This document shows, piece by piece, positions 25,527 to 37,358 of a stretch of 64,000 nucleotides of DNA. How positions within the stretch are numbered: position 1 is the stretch's first letter; each line of letters starts with the position of its first letter. The position numbers and the translations under genes were made by a program. Source of the DNA: Aurantiacibacter odishensis (GTDB taxonomy: Bacteria > Pseudomonadota > Alphaproteobacteria > Sphingomonadales > Sphingomonadaceae); the NCBI RefSeq assembly GCF_003605195.1, contig NZ_QYOS01000024.1, positions 217,501 to 281,500 on the forward strand, given 5' to 3'. The notes beneath the pieces were generated by a model that saw only the letters and a list, made by a program, of their open reading frames with translations, made no database searches and was not told where the DNA came from.

Positions 25527-26500
25527 GCTGGCGCGTGAGCTGGCACCTGCGTCGCGATCCAGATCTTCGTCGTCAGGCCTTCCCCGGCGAGGGCAAGCGG
25601 CTGCGATGCGCGAAGCCCGCATGCAGTAAGGAATCCGTCCATCTGCTCGTCGCTGAAACCTAGCCGCGCGTGCGCGTGGCGTTCGCGCAGCTCGTCCCGC
25701 TCGTGGGCAGCAAGATCGACGATGACGGTGCGCGCATCGCGCCGCGCGACGCGCGCGGCCTCCCGCAAGGCATATAGCGGCTCGTGTGCGTAATGCAGCA
25801 CTTGGTGCAGCACGACGGTATCGAACGTATCGTCACCGAAGGGCAGGGCGTTGAAGTCGCCTTGTGCCAGCTCCCATCGCTGGGCCGGAAGATCCTGCAA
25901 CCGTGCACGGGCAAGGCGCAGCATTTCCGGGCTGCGGTCCAGCCCCACCACATGATCGGCGCGGTTGGCCAGCAACTGCGCGATTCGCCCGGTGCCGGTG
26001 CCGATGTCGAGCATTCGGCCAAGCGGTTCTTCGCCTAAGGCTGAGAGGATCTTCGCTTCCAGTTCCTCCGGCGGGCAGAGCATTGCGCGAAGCTGGTCCC
26101 AGTTTTCGGCGTGGCTGGCGAAGAATTCGGCGGCGCTGCTTTCCCGCCTTGCGCGGATGGCGGAGAGGTGGCGCCGGTCCTCTGCGCAGCGAGCGGCGAA
26201 TTCCGTATCCTCTGCTTCTGCCGCATCGAGCAGGCGTGCAGTGGCCGCGGCCAGCGCTGAATCCGATCCGCGCGCAATGGCCTTGCGCAGGTAGACCCAG
26301 CTTCCCTCCCGTCGCCGCTCGGCAAGCCCGCTGTCGCACAGGATCGCCACGTGGCGCGAGACGCGCGGCTGGCTCTGTCCCAGCGCCTGCGCCAGCTCAC
26401 CCACGGCCAGTTCCATATGCTCCAGCAGGCGCATGATGCGCAGCCGCGTCGGGTCCGACAGGGCGCCGAGAAGGGGTTCGATCCTCACGGGCGAGTGCAT
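25523..26500 (-). CDS. ArsR-type regulator fused to a SAM-dependent methyltransferase domain
   Basis: The 325-residue protein has an ArsR winged helix (about residues 5-80; recognition helix GQSQPRVSRHVAIL) and a class I methyltransferase domain (about 140-300) with LDIGTGTGRIAQLL, FDTVVLHQVLHYAHEP and VIVDLA. No arsenic-type Cys pair is evident. Such fusions are often found beside methionine-cycle genes and are thought to sense SAM or SAH. Here it is divergent from metF-metH-glyA, and one copy of a repeated operator-like sequence directly abuts its start codon. The stop overlaps the convergent tetR stop by four bases. Confidence 0.85.
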   Translation of the reverse strand: MHSPVRIEPLLGALSDPTRLRIMRLLEHMELAVGELAQALGQSQPRVSRHVAILCDSGLAERRREGSWVYLRKAIARGSDSALAAATARLLDAAEAEDTEFAARCAEDRRHLSAIRARRESSAAEFFASHAENWDQLRAMLCPPEELEAKILSALGEEPLGRMLDIGTGTGRIAQLLANRADHVVGLDRSPEMLRLARARLQDLPAQRWELAQGDFNALPFGDDTFDTVVLHQVLHYAHEPLYALREAARVARRDARTVIVDLAAHERDELRERHAHARLGFSDEQMDGFLTACGLRASQPLALAGEGLTTKIWIATQVPAHAPA

Positions 26501-26518
26501 ATTAGGAAATCTTTATAT
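26501..26518. promoter_or_regulatory. Operator-like repeat, copy 1 (arsR-methyltransferase side)
   Basis: ATTAGGAAATCTTTATAT directly abuts the start codon of the fused regulator gene. It matches copy 2 (26545-26562) at 15 of 18 positions. AT-rich imperfect dyads of this size are typical ArsR-family sites. This position would give autorepression. Confidence 0.55.
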
Positions 26519-26544
26519 GTGCAAATGGGATATGGATTGCGCAT

Positions 26545-26564
26545 ATAAGGATATCTTGATATCC
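26545..26564. promoter_or_regulatory. Operator-like repeat, copy 2 (metF side), perfect palindrome
   Basis: ATAAGGATATCTTGATAT repeats copy 1 and contains a perfect dyad GGATATC-TT-GATATCC (26549-26564). It lies 55 bases before the metF ATG. Two matching sites between divergent regulator and target genes strongly suggest coordinated control by the ArsR-methyltransferase protein. Confidence 0.6.
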
Positions 26565-26618
26565 GAATTTGCCGAAGCGGGAGAGACTGCCTCCCGATCT
26601 CGTATAGGCATGCTTTTT

Positions 26619-27551
26619 ATGAATACCCCCGACCCTGCGACCCGCAATCAGAGCTGCGAATCCGCCTTTGCCGGGCTTGCGGGGGACATTTCCGTCTCGT
26701 TCGAGTTCTTCCCGCCCAAGAACCAGTCTGGCGAAGCGCAGCTTTCGCGCACCTTCGCGCGTCTTGCGCCTTTCGCGCCCAGCTTCGTATCGATGACCTA
26801 CGGTGCGGGCGGCTCCACGCGCGAACGCAGCCTTGCAGCGGTGAAGCGCCTGGTTGCCGAGGGCGAAGTTCCCGTGGCGGCACATCTCACCTGCGTCGAT
26901 GCGAGCCGCGACGAGGTGGATGCTGTCGCCATGCAATTCCACGACGCGGGCGTGCGCCACATCGTCGCTCTGCGCGGAGACGCTGGCGAGCCAGGCGAAC
27001 CGTTCTCGCCCCACCCGAAAGGCTACCAGAGCGCGGCAGAACTGGTCGCGGGCCTGCGTGCGCTCGCTGACTTCGACATTTCGGTTGCCGCTTATCCAGA
27101 AGTGCATCCCGACGCGCAAAGCGCCGAGGCCGATCTCGACAACCTGAAGCGCAAGCTGGACGCAGGCGCCAGCCGGGCGCTGACGCAGTTCTTCTTCTCG
27201 CCCGACACCTTTCTGCGCTTCCGCGACCGGGCCGCCGCTGTCGGGATCGAGGCACCGATCGCGCCGGGTATCCTGCCAATTTCCAAGTTTGGGCAAGTGC
27301 GCAAGTTCGCCCAGGCGTGCGGCGCGCAGGTGCCCGACTGGATGCACCCCGTTTTCGCCGGGCTGGACGAGCATCCCGAGACGAGCAAGTTCGTCTCCAC
27401 CGCCGTCATCGCAGACCTGTGCCGCAGCCTCTACGAAGGCGGCGTGCGCGATTTCCATTTCTATACGCTCAATCGTGCCGAACAGGTTGAGGCCTTGTGC
27501 CACCTGATGGGGCGCCGCCTGCCTGCCGCCCGGCTGGAGGCCGCCGCATGA
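26619..27551 (+). CDS. metF: Methylenetetrahydrofolate reductase
   Basis: This 310-residue FAD enzyme reduces 5,10-methylene-THF to 5-methyl-THF. SVSFEFFPPKNQSGEAQL, FVSMTYGAGGSTRERS, AHLTCVDASRDEV and HIVALRGDAGEPGE are all canonical, and GILPISKFGQVRKFAQACG closes the barrel. ATG at 26619 is chosen because AGG lies ten bases upstream; another ATG at 26610 is possible and longer in-frame starts run through the operator region. Its stop overlaps the first metH gene (ATGA), placing methyl-THF production and use in one transcript. Confidence 0.93.
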   Translation: MNTPDPATRNQSCESAFAGLAGDISVSFEFFPPKNQSGEAQLSRTFARLAPFAPSFVSMTYGAGGSTRERSLAAVKRLVAEGEVPVAAHLTCVDASRDEVDAVAMQFHDAGVRHIVALRGDAGEPGEPFSPHPKGYQSAAELVAGLRALADFDISVAAYPEVHPDAQSAEADLDNLKRKLDAGASRALTQFFFSPDTFLRFRDRAAAVGIEAPIAPGILPISKFGQVRKFAQACGAQVPDWMHPVFAGLDEHPETSKFVSTAVIADLCRSLYEGGVRDFHFYTLNRAEQVEALCHLMGRRLPAARLEAAA

Positions 27552-28594
27552 GCATCCGCGAAGCACTGAACGCCGCCGCGCGCGAGCGCATCCTGCTGTT
27601 CGACGGCGCGTTCGGCACCATGATCCAGCGCGCGAAACTGGCAGAGGAAGACTTTGCCGGTGATCTCGGTCTGGCTGCCTCGCAAGGCGGCAATAACGAT
27701 ATTCTCGCGCTCACCCGGCCCGACGTGATCCGCGATATCACCGCGGCCTACCTCGCGGCTGGCTCTGACATCGTCTCTACCAACACCTTCTCCGCCAATC
27801 GCATCAGCCAGGCGGATTACGGGGCAGAGCATCTCGTCAGCGAGATCAACTTTGCCTCGGCCCGCATCGCCCGCGAAGCTGCGGACGCGGCTGCCAATGC
27901 CGATGGCACCGCGCGCTACGTCGCAGGCGCGCTGGGGCCGACGAACAAGACGCTCACCCTTTCGCCTAACGTCGAGGACCCCGGCTACCGCGAGATCGAC
28001 TTCGATTTCCTCGCCGAGGTCTACCGCGAGCAGGCCACTGCGCTGGTAGAAGGCGGCGTCGACCTGATCCTGGTCGAGACGATATTCGACACGCTCAACG
28101 CCAAGGCGGCGATCTTCGCCGTCCGCCAGCTCGAACGCGAGCTTGGCCGCGAAGTGCCGATTGCGCTCTCCATGACGCTGACCGACCTTTCCGGCCGCAA
28201 CCTTTCCGGTCACACGGTGGAAGCGTTCTGGTTCGCCGTGCGTCATGCGAGGCCCGTCGCCGTGGGCCTCAACTGCTCATTCGGGGCGGAGCAACTGCGC
28301 CCCTACGTGCAGGCGCTCTCCAAGATTGGCGAGACACTGCTGCTGGCCTATCCCAACGCGGGACTTCCAAACGAACTGGGCGAATACGACGAGCCGCCCG
28401 AAGAAACCGCCGCCATGCTGCGCGAATGGGCGCACGGGGGGCATGCCAATATCCTTGGCGGCTGCTGCGGATCCACCCCCGAACATATCGCCGCCATTGC
28501 CGCTGCCGTACGCGGCGCTGCCCCGCGCAAGCTGCCTACCGTGCAGCCCGCCACGCGGCTCACCGGCCTCGAACCCTTCACGGTGCCTGCCTGA
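27548..28594 (+). CDS. metH: Methionine synthase, homocysteine-binding part (split MetH)
   Basis: The 348-residue protein corresponds to the first module of cobalamin-dependent methionine synthase. It contains [12 protein letters not shown] at the N-terminus and the zinc/homocysteine ligands Cys243 (GLNCSFG), Cys306 and Cys307 ([10 protein letters not shown]). It ends where the folate domain would begin in a full-length MetH. The second gene starts one base after this stop, so the two polypeptides must associate or exchange intermediates. A split MetH is common in sphingomonads and related alphaproteobacteria. Confidence 0.9.
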   Translation: MSIREALNAAARERILLFDGAFGTMIQRAKLAEEDFAGDLGLAASQGGNNDILALTRPDVIRDITAAYLAAGSDIVSTNTFSANRISQADYGAEHLVSEINFASARIAREAADAAANADGTARYVAGALGPTNKTLTLSPNVEDPGYREIDFDFLAEVYREQATALVEGGVDLILVETIFDTLNAKAAIFAVRQLERELGREVPIALSMTLTDLSGRNLSGHTVEAFWFAVRHARPVAVGLNCSFGAEQLRPYVQALSKIGETLLLAYPNAGLPNELGEYDEPPEETAAMLREWAHGGHANILGGCCGSTPEHIAAIAAAVRGAAPRKLPTVQPATRLTGLEPFTVPA

Positions 28595-28595
28595 C

Positions 28596-31235
28596 ATGAC
28601 CATGACCGACACGATCGACCGCTCTGAAGGCGAGACCGCGCAGAGCCCCACCGCGCGCTTCGTCAACGTCGGTGAACGCACCAACGTCACCGGCTCTGCG
28701 AAGTTCAAGAAGCTGATCCTCGATGGCGACTACGCCGCCGCTGTCGAAGTCGCCCGCCAGCAGGTGGAGAACGGCGCGCAGATCATCGACGTGAACATGG
28801 ACGAGGGTCTGCTCGATTCCGAGGAGGCGATGGTCAAGTTCCTCCGCCTGCTCGCCGCCGAACCCGATATCGCCCGCGTGCCGACGATGATCGACAGCTC
28901 GAAGTGGGAGATCATCGAGGCTGGGCTGAAATGCGTATCGGGCAAGCCCATCGTGAATTCCATCAGCCTGAAGGAAGGCGAGGCGCAGTTCCTCGAGCAG
29001 GCGCGCAAGTGCATGGACTACGGCGCGTCCGTGGTCGTCATGGCATTCGACGAGACGGGGCAGGCCGATACGAAGGCGCGCAAGGTCGAGATCTCTTCGC
29101 GCGCCTACGACTTGCTGACCAAGAATGGCTTCCCCGCCGAAGACATCATCTTCGATCCCAACATCTTTGCCGTTGCCACCGGCATGGAAGAGCACGAGCG
29201 CTACGCATTGGATTTCATTGAGGCCGTGGCGGAAATTCGAGAGCGTTGCCCGCACGTGCACTGCTCCGGTGGCCTTTCGAACTTGTCCTTCAGCTTCCGC
29301 GGCAACGAGACGGTGCGCAGGGCGATGCATTCTGTTTTCCTCTACCACGCCATCCCGGCTGGCCTCGACATGGCCATCGTCAATGCTGGCCAGCTCGACG
29401 TTTACGACACGCTCGACCCGCAACTGCGCGATGCGTGCGAAGACGTGATCCTATGCCGCCGCCCCGATGCGACCGAGCGGCTGATCGCATTGGCCGAAAG
29501 CTATCGCGGCAAGACGAAGGAAGACGAAAAGCAGGCCGCGGAATGGCGCGGGTGGCCCGTGAACCGGCGACTTGAACACGCGCTGGTGAAAGGCATCGAC
29601 AGCCATATCGTCGACGACACCGAAGAGGCGCGGCTGGAAATCGCCGAACGCAAGGGGCGCACCATCGAGGTGATCGAAGGCCCGCTGATGGACGGCATGA
29701 ACGTGGTCGGCGACCTGTTCGGCTCGGGCAAGATGTTCCTGCCGCAGGTGGTGAAGTCGGCCCGCGTGATGAAGAAGGCGGTTGCCCACCTCATCCCCTA
29801 TATCGAGGACGAGAAGACCGAGAATTCGCGCAGCGCAGGCACCATTGTGATGGCGACGGTTAAGGGCGACGTGCACGATATCGGCAAGAACATCGTCGGC
29901 GTCGTGCTCCAGTGCAACGGCTACGAGGTGATCGACCTTGGCGTGATGACGCCTTGGACGAAGATCATCGAGACCGCCAAGAAGGAAGGTGCTGACCTGA
30001 TCGGCCTGTCGGGCCTCATCACTCCCTCCCTGGAGGAGATGGTGACCGTAGCCGAGGAGATGCAGCGCGCGGGCCTAGACATTCCGCTGCTGATCGGCGG
30101 TGCGACCACCAGCAAGGTGCACACCGCGCTGCGCATCGATCCGGCCTACGAAGGCCCGGTGATCCACGTACTTGATGCCAGCCGCGCCGTCGGCGTTGCC
30201 AGCAAGCTGGTGTCGGAGACGAACAAGGAGAGCTTCGTCGAAGATGTAGCCGACGACTATGAGAAGGTACGCGAAAGCCGGGCAGGGAAGGGCGGCTCCA
30301 AGCTGCTGACCTTGGCAGAGGCGCGCGAGAACCGTTTTGCGGCCGACTTCGAGAAGAAAGCTCCGGCACCGGCCAAGCCCGGCCTGCACGTCTTCGACGA
30401 CTGGAGCCTTGCGGACCTTCGCGAGGCCATCGACTGGACCCCCTTCTTCCGCGCATGGGAACTGGCCGGCACCTATCCCGCCATCCTGCAGGACGAGGTC
30501 GTCGGCGAGAGCGCACGAAGCCTGTTCGCCGATGCGCAGGCCATGCTCGATACGATCGTCGAGGAAAAGTGGCTTACCGCGAAGGGCGTCGCCGGGCTCT
30601 GGCCGTGCAAGGCGCAGGACGACGACGTTGTGCTCGAAGATGGAACTTTTCTTCCGCTTCTCCGCCAGCAGGTGAAGAAGAGCCGCGACCGCAACAATTT
30701 CTGCCTGTCCGATTTCATCGACCCCGCTGGCGACTGGATCGGCGGTTTCGCGGTGGGTATCCACGGCATCGAGCCGCACCTCGAACGCTTCAAGGCCGAT
30801 ACCGACGACTATTCGGATATCCTGCTGAAAGCACTGGCGGACCGCTTCGCCGAGGCCTTTGCGGAGCGCCTGCACCAGCACGTGCGCACCGATCTGTGGG
30901 GTTATGCCGCAGACGAGGCGCTTTCGAACGAAGAACTGATCCGGGAGCGATACACCGGCATCCGCCCCGCGCCCGGCTATCCCGCCTGCCCGGACCATAC
31001 GCTCAAACCCATTGTGTTCGACCTGCTTGACGCGCGCGGCAATGCCGGACTGGAACTGACCGAAAGCCAGGCCATGCTGCCGACGGCGGCGGTGAGCGGG
31101 TTTTACTTCGCCCATCCCGACAGCCAGTATTTCGGCGTCGCCCGCATCGGGGAAGACCAGCTGGCCGATTATGCCGACAGGCGCGGCATGGACCTCGAAA
31201 CCGCCACTCGCTGGCTGCGCCCGAACCTCTCCTAG
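28596..31235 (+). CDS. metH: Methionine synthase, folate, cobalamin and reactivation domains (split MetH)
   Basis: The 879-residue protein carries the pterin domain ([16 protein letters not shown] to about residue 300), the cap and cobalamin-binding module with [12 protein letters not shown] (lower-axial His427) and [14 protein letters not shown], and the C-terminal SAM-binding activation domain ([13 protein letters not shown] near residue 790). It transfers the methyl group from methyl-THF to homocysteine via cobalamin with the preceding subunit. ATG at 28596 follows the upstream stop by one base; a second Met two codons on is an alternative. Confidence 0.92.
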   Translation: MTMTDTIDRSEGETAQSPTARFVNVGERTNVTGSAKFKKLILDGDYAAAVEVARQQVENGAQIIDVNMDEGLLDSEEAMVKFLRLLAAEPDIARVPTMIDSSKWEIIEAGLKCVSGKPIVNSISLKEGEAQFLEQARKCMDYGASVVVMAFDETGQADTKARKVEISSRAYDLLTKNGFPAEDIIFDPNIFAVATGMEEHERYALDFIEAVAEIRERCPHVHCSGGLSNLSFSFRGNETVRRAMHSVFLYHAIPAGLDMAIVNAGQLDVYDTLDPQLRDACEDVILCRRPDATERLIALAESYRGKTKEDEKQAAEWRGWPVNRRLEHALVKGIDSHIVDDTEEARLEIAERKGRTIEVIEGPLMDGMNVVGDLFGSGKMFLPQVVKSARVMKKAVAHLIPYIEDEKTENSRSAGTIVMATVKGDVHDIGKNIVGVVLQCNGYEVIDLGVMTPWTKIIETAKKEGADLIGLSGLITPSLEEMVTVAEEMQRAGLDIPLLIGGATTSKVHTALRIDPAYEGPVIHVLDASRAVGVASKLVSETNKESFVEDVADDYEKVRESRAGKGGSKLLTLAEARENRFAADFEKKAPAPAKPGLHVFDDWSLADLREAIDWTPFFRAWELAGTYPAILQDEVVGESARSLFADAQAMLDTIVEEKWLTAKGVAGLWPCKAQDDDVVLEDGTFLPLLRQQVKKSRDRNNFCLSDFIDPAGDWIGGFAVGIHGIEPHLERFKADTDDYSDILLKALADRFAEAFAERLHQHVRTDLWGYAADEALSNEELIRERYTGIRPAPGYPACPDHTLKPIVFDLLDARGNAGLELTESQAMLPTAAVSGFYFAHPDSQYFGVARIGEDQLADYADRRGMDLETATRWLRPNLS

Positions 31236-31260
31236 ACACCCCCAAGCAGGACTGCCCATC

Positions 31261-32562
31261 ATGCTCGATACCGCTACCGCACCGCACGCCACCCGCTTCT
31301 GGAGCGACGACCTGGAAGCCGCGGATCCCGATGTTGCCGCCATCATTGGCCGCGAGCTGAGCCGCCAGCGCGACGGCATCGAGCTGATCGCGAGCGAGAA
31401 CATCGCCAGCCCCGCCGTGCTGGAAGCATGTGGCTCGGTCTTCACCAACAAATATGCGGAAGGGTATCCCGGCAAGCGCTACTACGGCGGCTGCGAGTTT
31501 GCCGACGAGGTGGAAACCCTCGCCATCGAGCGCGCCAAGAGACTGTTCGGCTGCAACTTCGCCAACGTGCAGCCCAATTCGGGCAGCCAGATGAACCAGG
31601 CGGTGTTCCTCGCCCTGCTCCAGCCCGGCGATACCTTCATGGGGCTGGACCTCGCCAGCGGCGGACACCTGACCCACGGATCGCCCGTCAACATGAGCGG
31701 CAAGTGGTTCAACGTGGTGCCCTACGGCGTACGAAAAGACGACTGCCGCATCGACATGGAAGAGGTTCGCCGCCTTGCGCACGAACACAAGCCCAAGCTG
31801 ATCATCTCGGGCGGCACGGCCTACCCGCGCACCTGGGACTTTGCCGAATTCCGCAAGATCGCCGACGAGGTGGGCGCATACCTGCTGGCGGACATCTCGC
31901 ACTTCTCCGGCCTTGTCGTGGGCGGCCAGCATCCCTCGCCGTTTCCGCATGCACACGTCGTCACCAGCACGACGCACAAGAGCCTTCGCGGGCCCCGTTC
32001 CGGCATCATCCTGTGGAACGACGAGGAACTGACCAAGCCGATCAACATGGCGGTCTTCCCCGGCATGCAGGGCGGCCCGCTGATGCACACCATCGCCGGC
32101 AAGGCCGTGGCCTTCGGCGAAGCGCTGCGCCCAGAATTCAGCCTCTACGCGCGAGGAGTGGTCGAGAACGCCAAGGCGCTGGCCGAGGGCCTGTTGTGCG
32201 AAGGCGTGGGCGTGGTGTCGGGTGGAACCGACAACCACCTCGTCCTTGTCGACCTGACCCGGAACGGCGTCACCGGCAAGTCGGCCGAGGCCGCGCTGGG
32301 CCGCGCGCACATCACCTGCAACAAGAATGGAATCCCCTTCGATCCCGCTCCGCCCTTCGTCACCAGCGGCGTGCGTCTCGGCACGCCGGCGGGCACGACG
32401 CGCGGGTTCGGACAAGCGGAATTCGCTAGCATCGCCGAGATGATCGCCTGCGTGGTATCGGCCGCTGCCGAAGGCGAGGGGAGCAATGCCCGCGTCGAGC
32501 AAGAGGTCGCGGGGCGTGTTGAGCGAATGTGCGCGGACTTCCCGCTCTATCCCGGCAGATAG
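31261..32562 (+). CDS. glyA: Serine hydroxymethyltransferase
   Basis: The 433-residue PLP enzyme converts serine plus THF to glycine and 5,10-methylene-THF, the MetF substrate. Motifs include [47 protein letters not shown] and the PLP lysine Lys240 in [13 protein letters not shown]. It lies 25 bases after metH, so it is probably in the metF operon and completes a serine-to-methionine methyl supply line. Length and motifs are normal. Organisms of this group often carry a second glyA elsewhere, which cannot be judged here. Confidence 0.93.
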   Translation: MLDTATAPHATRFWSDDLEAADPDVAAIIGRELSRQRDGIELIASENIASPAVLEACGSVFTNKYAEGYPGKRYYGGCEFADEVETLAIERAKRLFGCNFANVQPNSGSQMNQAVFLALLQPGDTFMGLDLASGGHLTHGSPVNMSGKWFNVVPYGVRKDDCRIDMEEVRRLAHEHKPKLIISGGTAYPRTWDFAEFRKIADEVGAYLLADISHFSGLVVGGQHPSPFPHAHVVTSTTHKSLRGPRSGIILWNDEELTKPINMAVFPGMQGGPLMHTIAGKAVAFGEALRPEFSLYARGVVENAKALAEGLLCEGVGVVSGGTDNHLVLVDLTRNGVTGKSAEAALGRAHITCNKNGIPFDPAPPFVTSGVRLGTPAGTTRGFGQAEFASIAEMIACVVSAAAEGEGSNARVEQEVAGRVERMCADFPLYPGR

Positions 32563-32595
32563 GCTGCTTCTGCACGCAGGCGTATTTGTATTGAC

Positions 32596-32611
32596 CGGGG
32601 GCGATCCCCCG
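32596..32611 (+). terminator. GC-rich hairpin after glyA
   Basis: CGGGGG-CGAT-CCCCCG is a perfect six-pair stem with a tetraloop, 33 bases after the glyA stop and 21 before the tRNA. No T-run follows, so it may be a weak or factor-assisted terminator, or a processing barrier before the tRNA. Confidence 0.4.
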
Positions 32612-32632
32612 TGGCAATTGCGCCGCGACCTT

Positions 32633-32706
32633 GCGGGTGTAGCTCAATGGTAGAGCAGCAGCTTCCCAAGCTGACGACGAGGGTTCGATTCCCTTCACCC
32701 GCTCCA
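32633..32706 (+). tRNA. tRNA-Gly (anticodon CCC)
   Basis: The 74-nt sequence folds as a normal cloverleaf. Acceptor GCGGGTG pairs with CACCCGC, D-arm is GCTC-AATGGTA-GAGC, anticodon loop TTCCCAA has CCC at 34-36, T-arm is GAGGG-TTCGATT-CCCTT, and the 3' TCCA is encoded. It lies just downstream of glyA and only one base from the end of the convergent malQ gene. Confidence 0.95.
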
Positions 32707-32707
32707 C

Positions 32708-34669
32708 TCATCCCTTTCGCAGTATTTTCAGCCGTGCCCTGACTACCGGGGCGGCGAGCAGTTCGTCTAGACTCGCGTCCAGTCGCCTGCGCCAGTTGGG
32801 GTGCTCCGTTGTGGTGCCGGGGATGTTGGGCTGTTGGGCAAGGCCCAGCAGGTCTTCCAGCGGCACGATGGCGAGCATGCTCGGCGTCCGGGCGACATGG
32901 GCCATGGCGGCGTCCACGGCGGCTGTTGGCTGGTCCGGCGCGGGACGCGGTGTGTGACCCTCAATGGTCGACCACAACAGTCCGCGATCCCAGTCGCGGA
33001 CCTGCTCTGCCTTCTGGCGGTCCACCCCTTTGAGCAGACGGCCCAGGCTCTCGGCCCAGTCCAGATCCTTTCCGCTCCACCAGCCAGCCAGCGTAGGCGT
33101 ATCGTGCGTTCCGGTCATGGCGACCGCCAGCTCGTCGTAATCGTGCGCGCCGACGAAGCCGTCGTCCGCGGCTCGTTCGAACCACAGCACTCGCATTCCC
33201 AGCATCTTGCGTCGTGCGATGGCATCGGAAAAACCGTGCGGGGCCGTGCCGAGATCCTCGGCGATGATGAAGGCTTTTGCCAGGTGCGCTTCCAGCGTCA
33301 GCAATCGCAGCAGGTCCTCGAACGGATAGGTGAGGTATGCGCCGTCTCCTGGTCCGCCGCCCTCGGGTATCACCCAGAGCCGCGCGAGGCCGAAGGCGTG
33401 ATCGATCCGCAAGCCGCCTCCGCTCGCGAGGGCCCCGCGGATCATGGCGATCCACGGTGCGAAGCCGGTGCGCCGCAGCCCCTCTGGCGAGAAACCGGTG
33501 ATGTTCCAGTTCTGCCCGTGCGGCCCCAGCGGATCGGGCGGCGCGCCGATGGTGAGGCCACGCAGCATCACGTCACCCAGCGCCCAGCAATCGCTGCCGC
33601 CCGGATCGACGCCGACGGCAAGGTCGCCAACGAGCCCGATGGACATTCCCGCCGCTTTCGCCCGGTCCTGCACCTCGGCCAGCCCGGCGCGGGCAAGCGA
33701 CTGGATGAACAGGTGGAACTCCACCTCGTCTTCATGTTTCGCCGCGAAATTGGCCACGGCCTTGCTGGCGGGATTGCGATACTGGCGAGGCCAGTCGCGC
33801 CAGCCCTTCGCGCCCTTGGGGCGGTAGTGGCAGTCGAGCGCATCGAAAACGGCGTGAAGCACCTCGTCTTTTTCGGGTTGCCCGATAACGTCGGCGCGCT
33901 GCTGTGGCGAGAGGCTGTCGAACAGGGTTCGCATGTGCTCCAGCCGTGCGGGCAGGGCGCTCTCCCAGTCGATCAGCGCGCCGCTTTGAAAGTCAGGCAG
34001 GGCGGGCAACCCGAGCAGGGCCGGGTCGGCCATGGCCCCGTTCAGGAAGCGGCGGCTGGACGGCGAATAGGGACTGAAGCCCTCACCATTACCTGGAAAG
34101 AGAGCGTGGACCGGATTGATCGCTGCGGCATCCGCGCCCGCGCGTGCAAGCGTTTCAACGGCCTTGGCAAGGTCGCCCAAAGTGCCGAATGCGCCGCCAC
34201 CTGCAGGTCGCAGCGAAGGGATTTGCAGCGATGCTCCCCATGGCCTTTGCCCTTGGTGCGGCGGCAAGGGGCAATGCGGCGGAGCGACGGCGAGCCGGGT
34301 CTCCTCGCCGTCGAATCGGCAGTCGAAATAGCCCGGTTCTGGCGGGGCGACCGGCTTGCCGTCCCGGATTTCCAGCGGCTGCCATGTGTCACCGTCCGCA
34401 AATTCGGCCTGGGAACAGGGGGAGTGTAGTTCCACCGGTTGTCCTGCGTCCGCGATCACCAGGGTAGGGAGGGCGCCGTGCTCAGCCTCCAGAGTCTTTA
34501 GCGTAGCACCGATTTGCCGGGGCGTATCCACCTTGTGCCCCAGCGCCCGCAGCACGCCGCGCAGGGTTGCGTCCGGCACGACGTAGTCGCGGCCTTCGAC
34601 ATCGCGCCAGCGGCGTTGCAGGCCGGCGGCATCGGCCAGCGCATGCAGCGGTTCGAGGGCATCAGTCAC
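32708..34669 (-). CDS. malQ: 4-alpha-glucanotransferase (amylomaltase, GH77)
   Basis: The 653-residue enzyme rearranges short maltodextrins left by phosphorylase and debranching. GH77 motifs are present: GDLAVGVDPGGSD, GGLRIDHAFGLARLW with the nucleophile Asp, FIIAEDLGTAP with the general-acid Glu, and MTGTHDTPTLAGWW. An N-terminal extension of about 130 residues is normal for bacterial MalQ. It is divergent from the glycogen operon across a 198-base gap, so it likely shares regulation with glgP. Its stop lies next to the tRNA-Gly 3' end. Confidence 0.9.
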   Translation of the reverse strand: MTDALEPLHALADAAGLQRRWRDVEGRDYVVPDATLRGVLRALGHKVDTPRQIGATLKTLEAEHGALPTLVIADAGQPVELHSPCSQAEFADGDTWQPLEIRDGKPVAPPEPGYFDCRFDGEETRLAVAPPHCPLPPHQGQRPWGASLQIPSLRPAGGGAFGTLGDLAKAVETLARAGADAAAINPVHALFPGNGEGFSPYSPSSRRFLNGAMADPALLGLPALPDFQSGALIDWESALPARLEHMRTLFDSLSPQQRADVIGQPEKDEVLHAVFDALDCHYRPKGAKGWRDWPRQYRNPASKAVANFAAKHEDEVEFHLFIQSLARAGLAEVQDRAKAAGMSIGLVGDLAVGVDPGGSDCWALGDVMLRGLTIGAPPDPLGPHGQNWNITGFSPEGLRRTGFAPWIAMIRGALASGGGLRIDHAFGLARLWVIPEGGGPGDGAYLTYPFEDLLRLLTLEAHLAKAFIIAEDLGTAPHGFSDAIARRKMLGMRVLWFERAADDGFVGAHDYDELAVAMTGTHDTPTLAGWWSGKDLDWAESLGRLLKGVDRQKAEQVRDWDRGLLWSTIEGHTPRPAPDQPTAAVDAAMAHVARTPSMLAIVPLEDLLGLAQQPNIPGTTTEHPNWRRRLDASLDELLAAPVVRARLKILRKG

Positions 34670-34867
34670 GGCCGGTTCCTTCTCGCAGGGGCCCCCCGGT
34701 CATCGGCCCGCCGGGCCCAATTTGCAACCGGATTGCTGCGCCGCAGAAACGAATAGGAATGCGCGAGCGGATGCGCGATTGCGCGGTGCAGCAAAACCTG
34801 TCTAATAGCAGCAAGGAGAGGCGTTTTCGACGTCGCGAGGAGCGACCACCACTGGAGCTTTCGTACC
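34670..34867. promoter_or_regulatory. Divergent promoter region between malQ and glgP
   Basis: This 198-base gap must hold both promoters. I see no clear palindrome or consensus boxes. GGAG at 34856-34859 is the glgP ribosome-binding site. Confidence 0.45.
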
Positions 34868-37282
<2,415 letters not shown>

Positions 37283-37358
37283 GGAACCGCGCTTAGCACG
37301 CATACGTTTTCCTGTTTCGCTCTGCCCGCCTGTCGGGCACAGTGTCATCCGCGAGGTC

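Noticed and set aside
31003-32502. 499-codon antisense open frame over glyA and the metH end
   Set aside because: It mirrors well-conserved coding genes on the other strand and has no family features.
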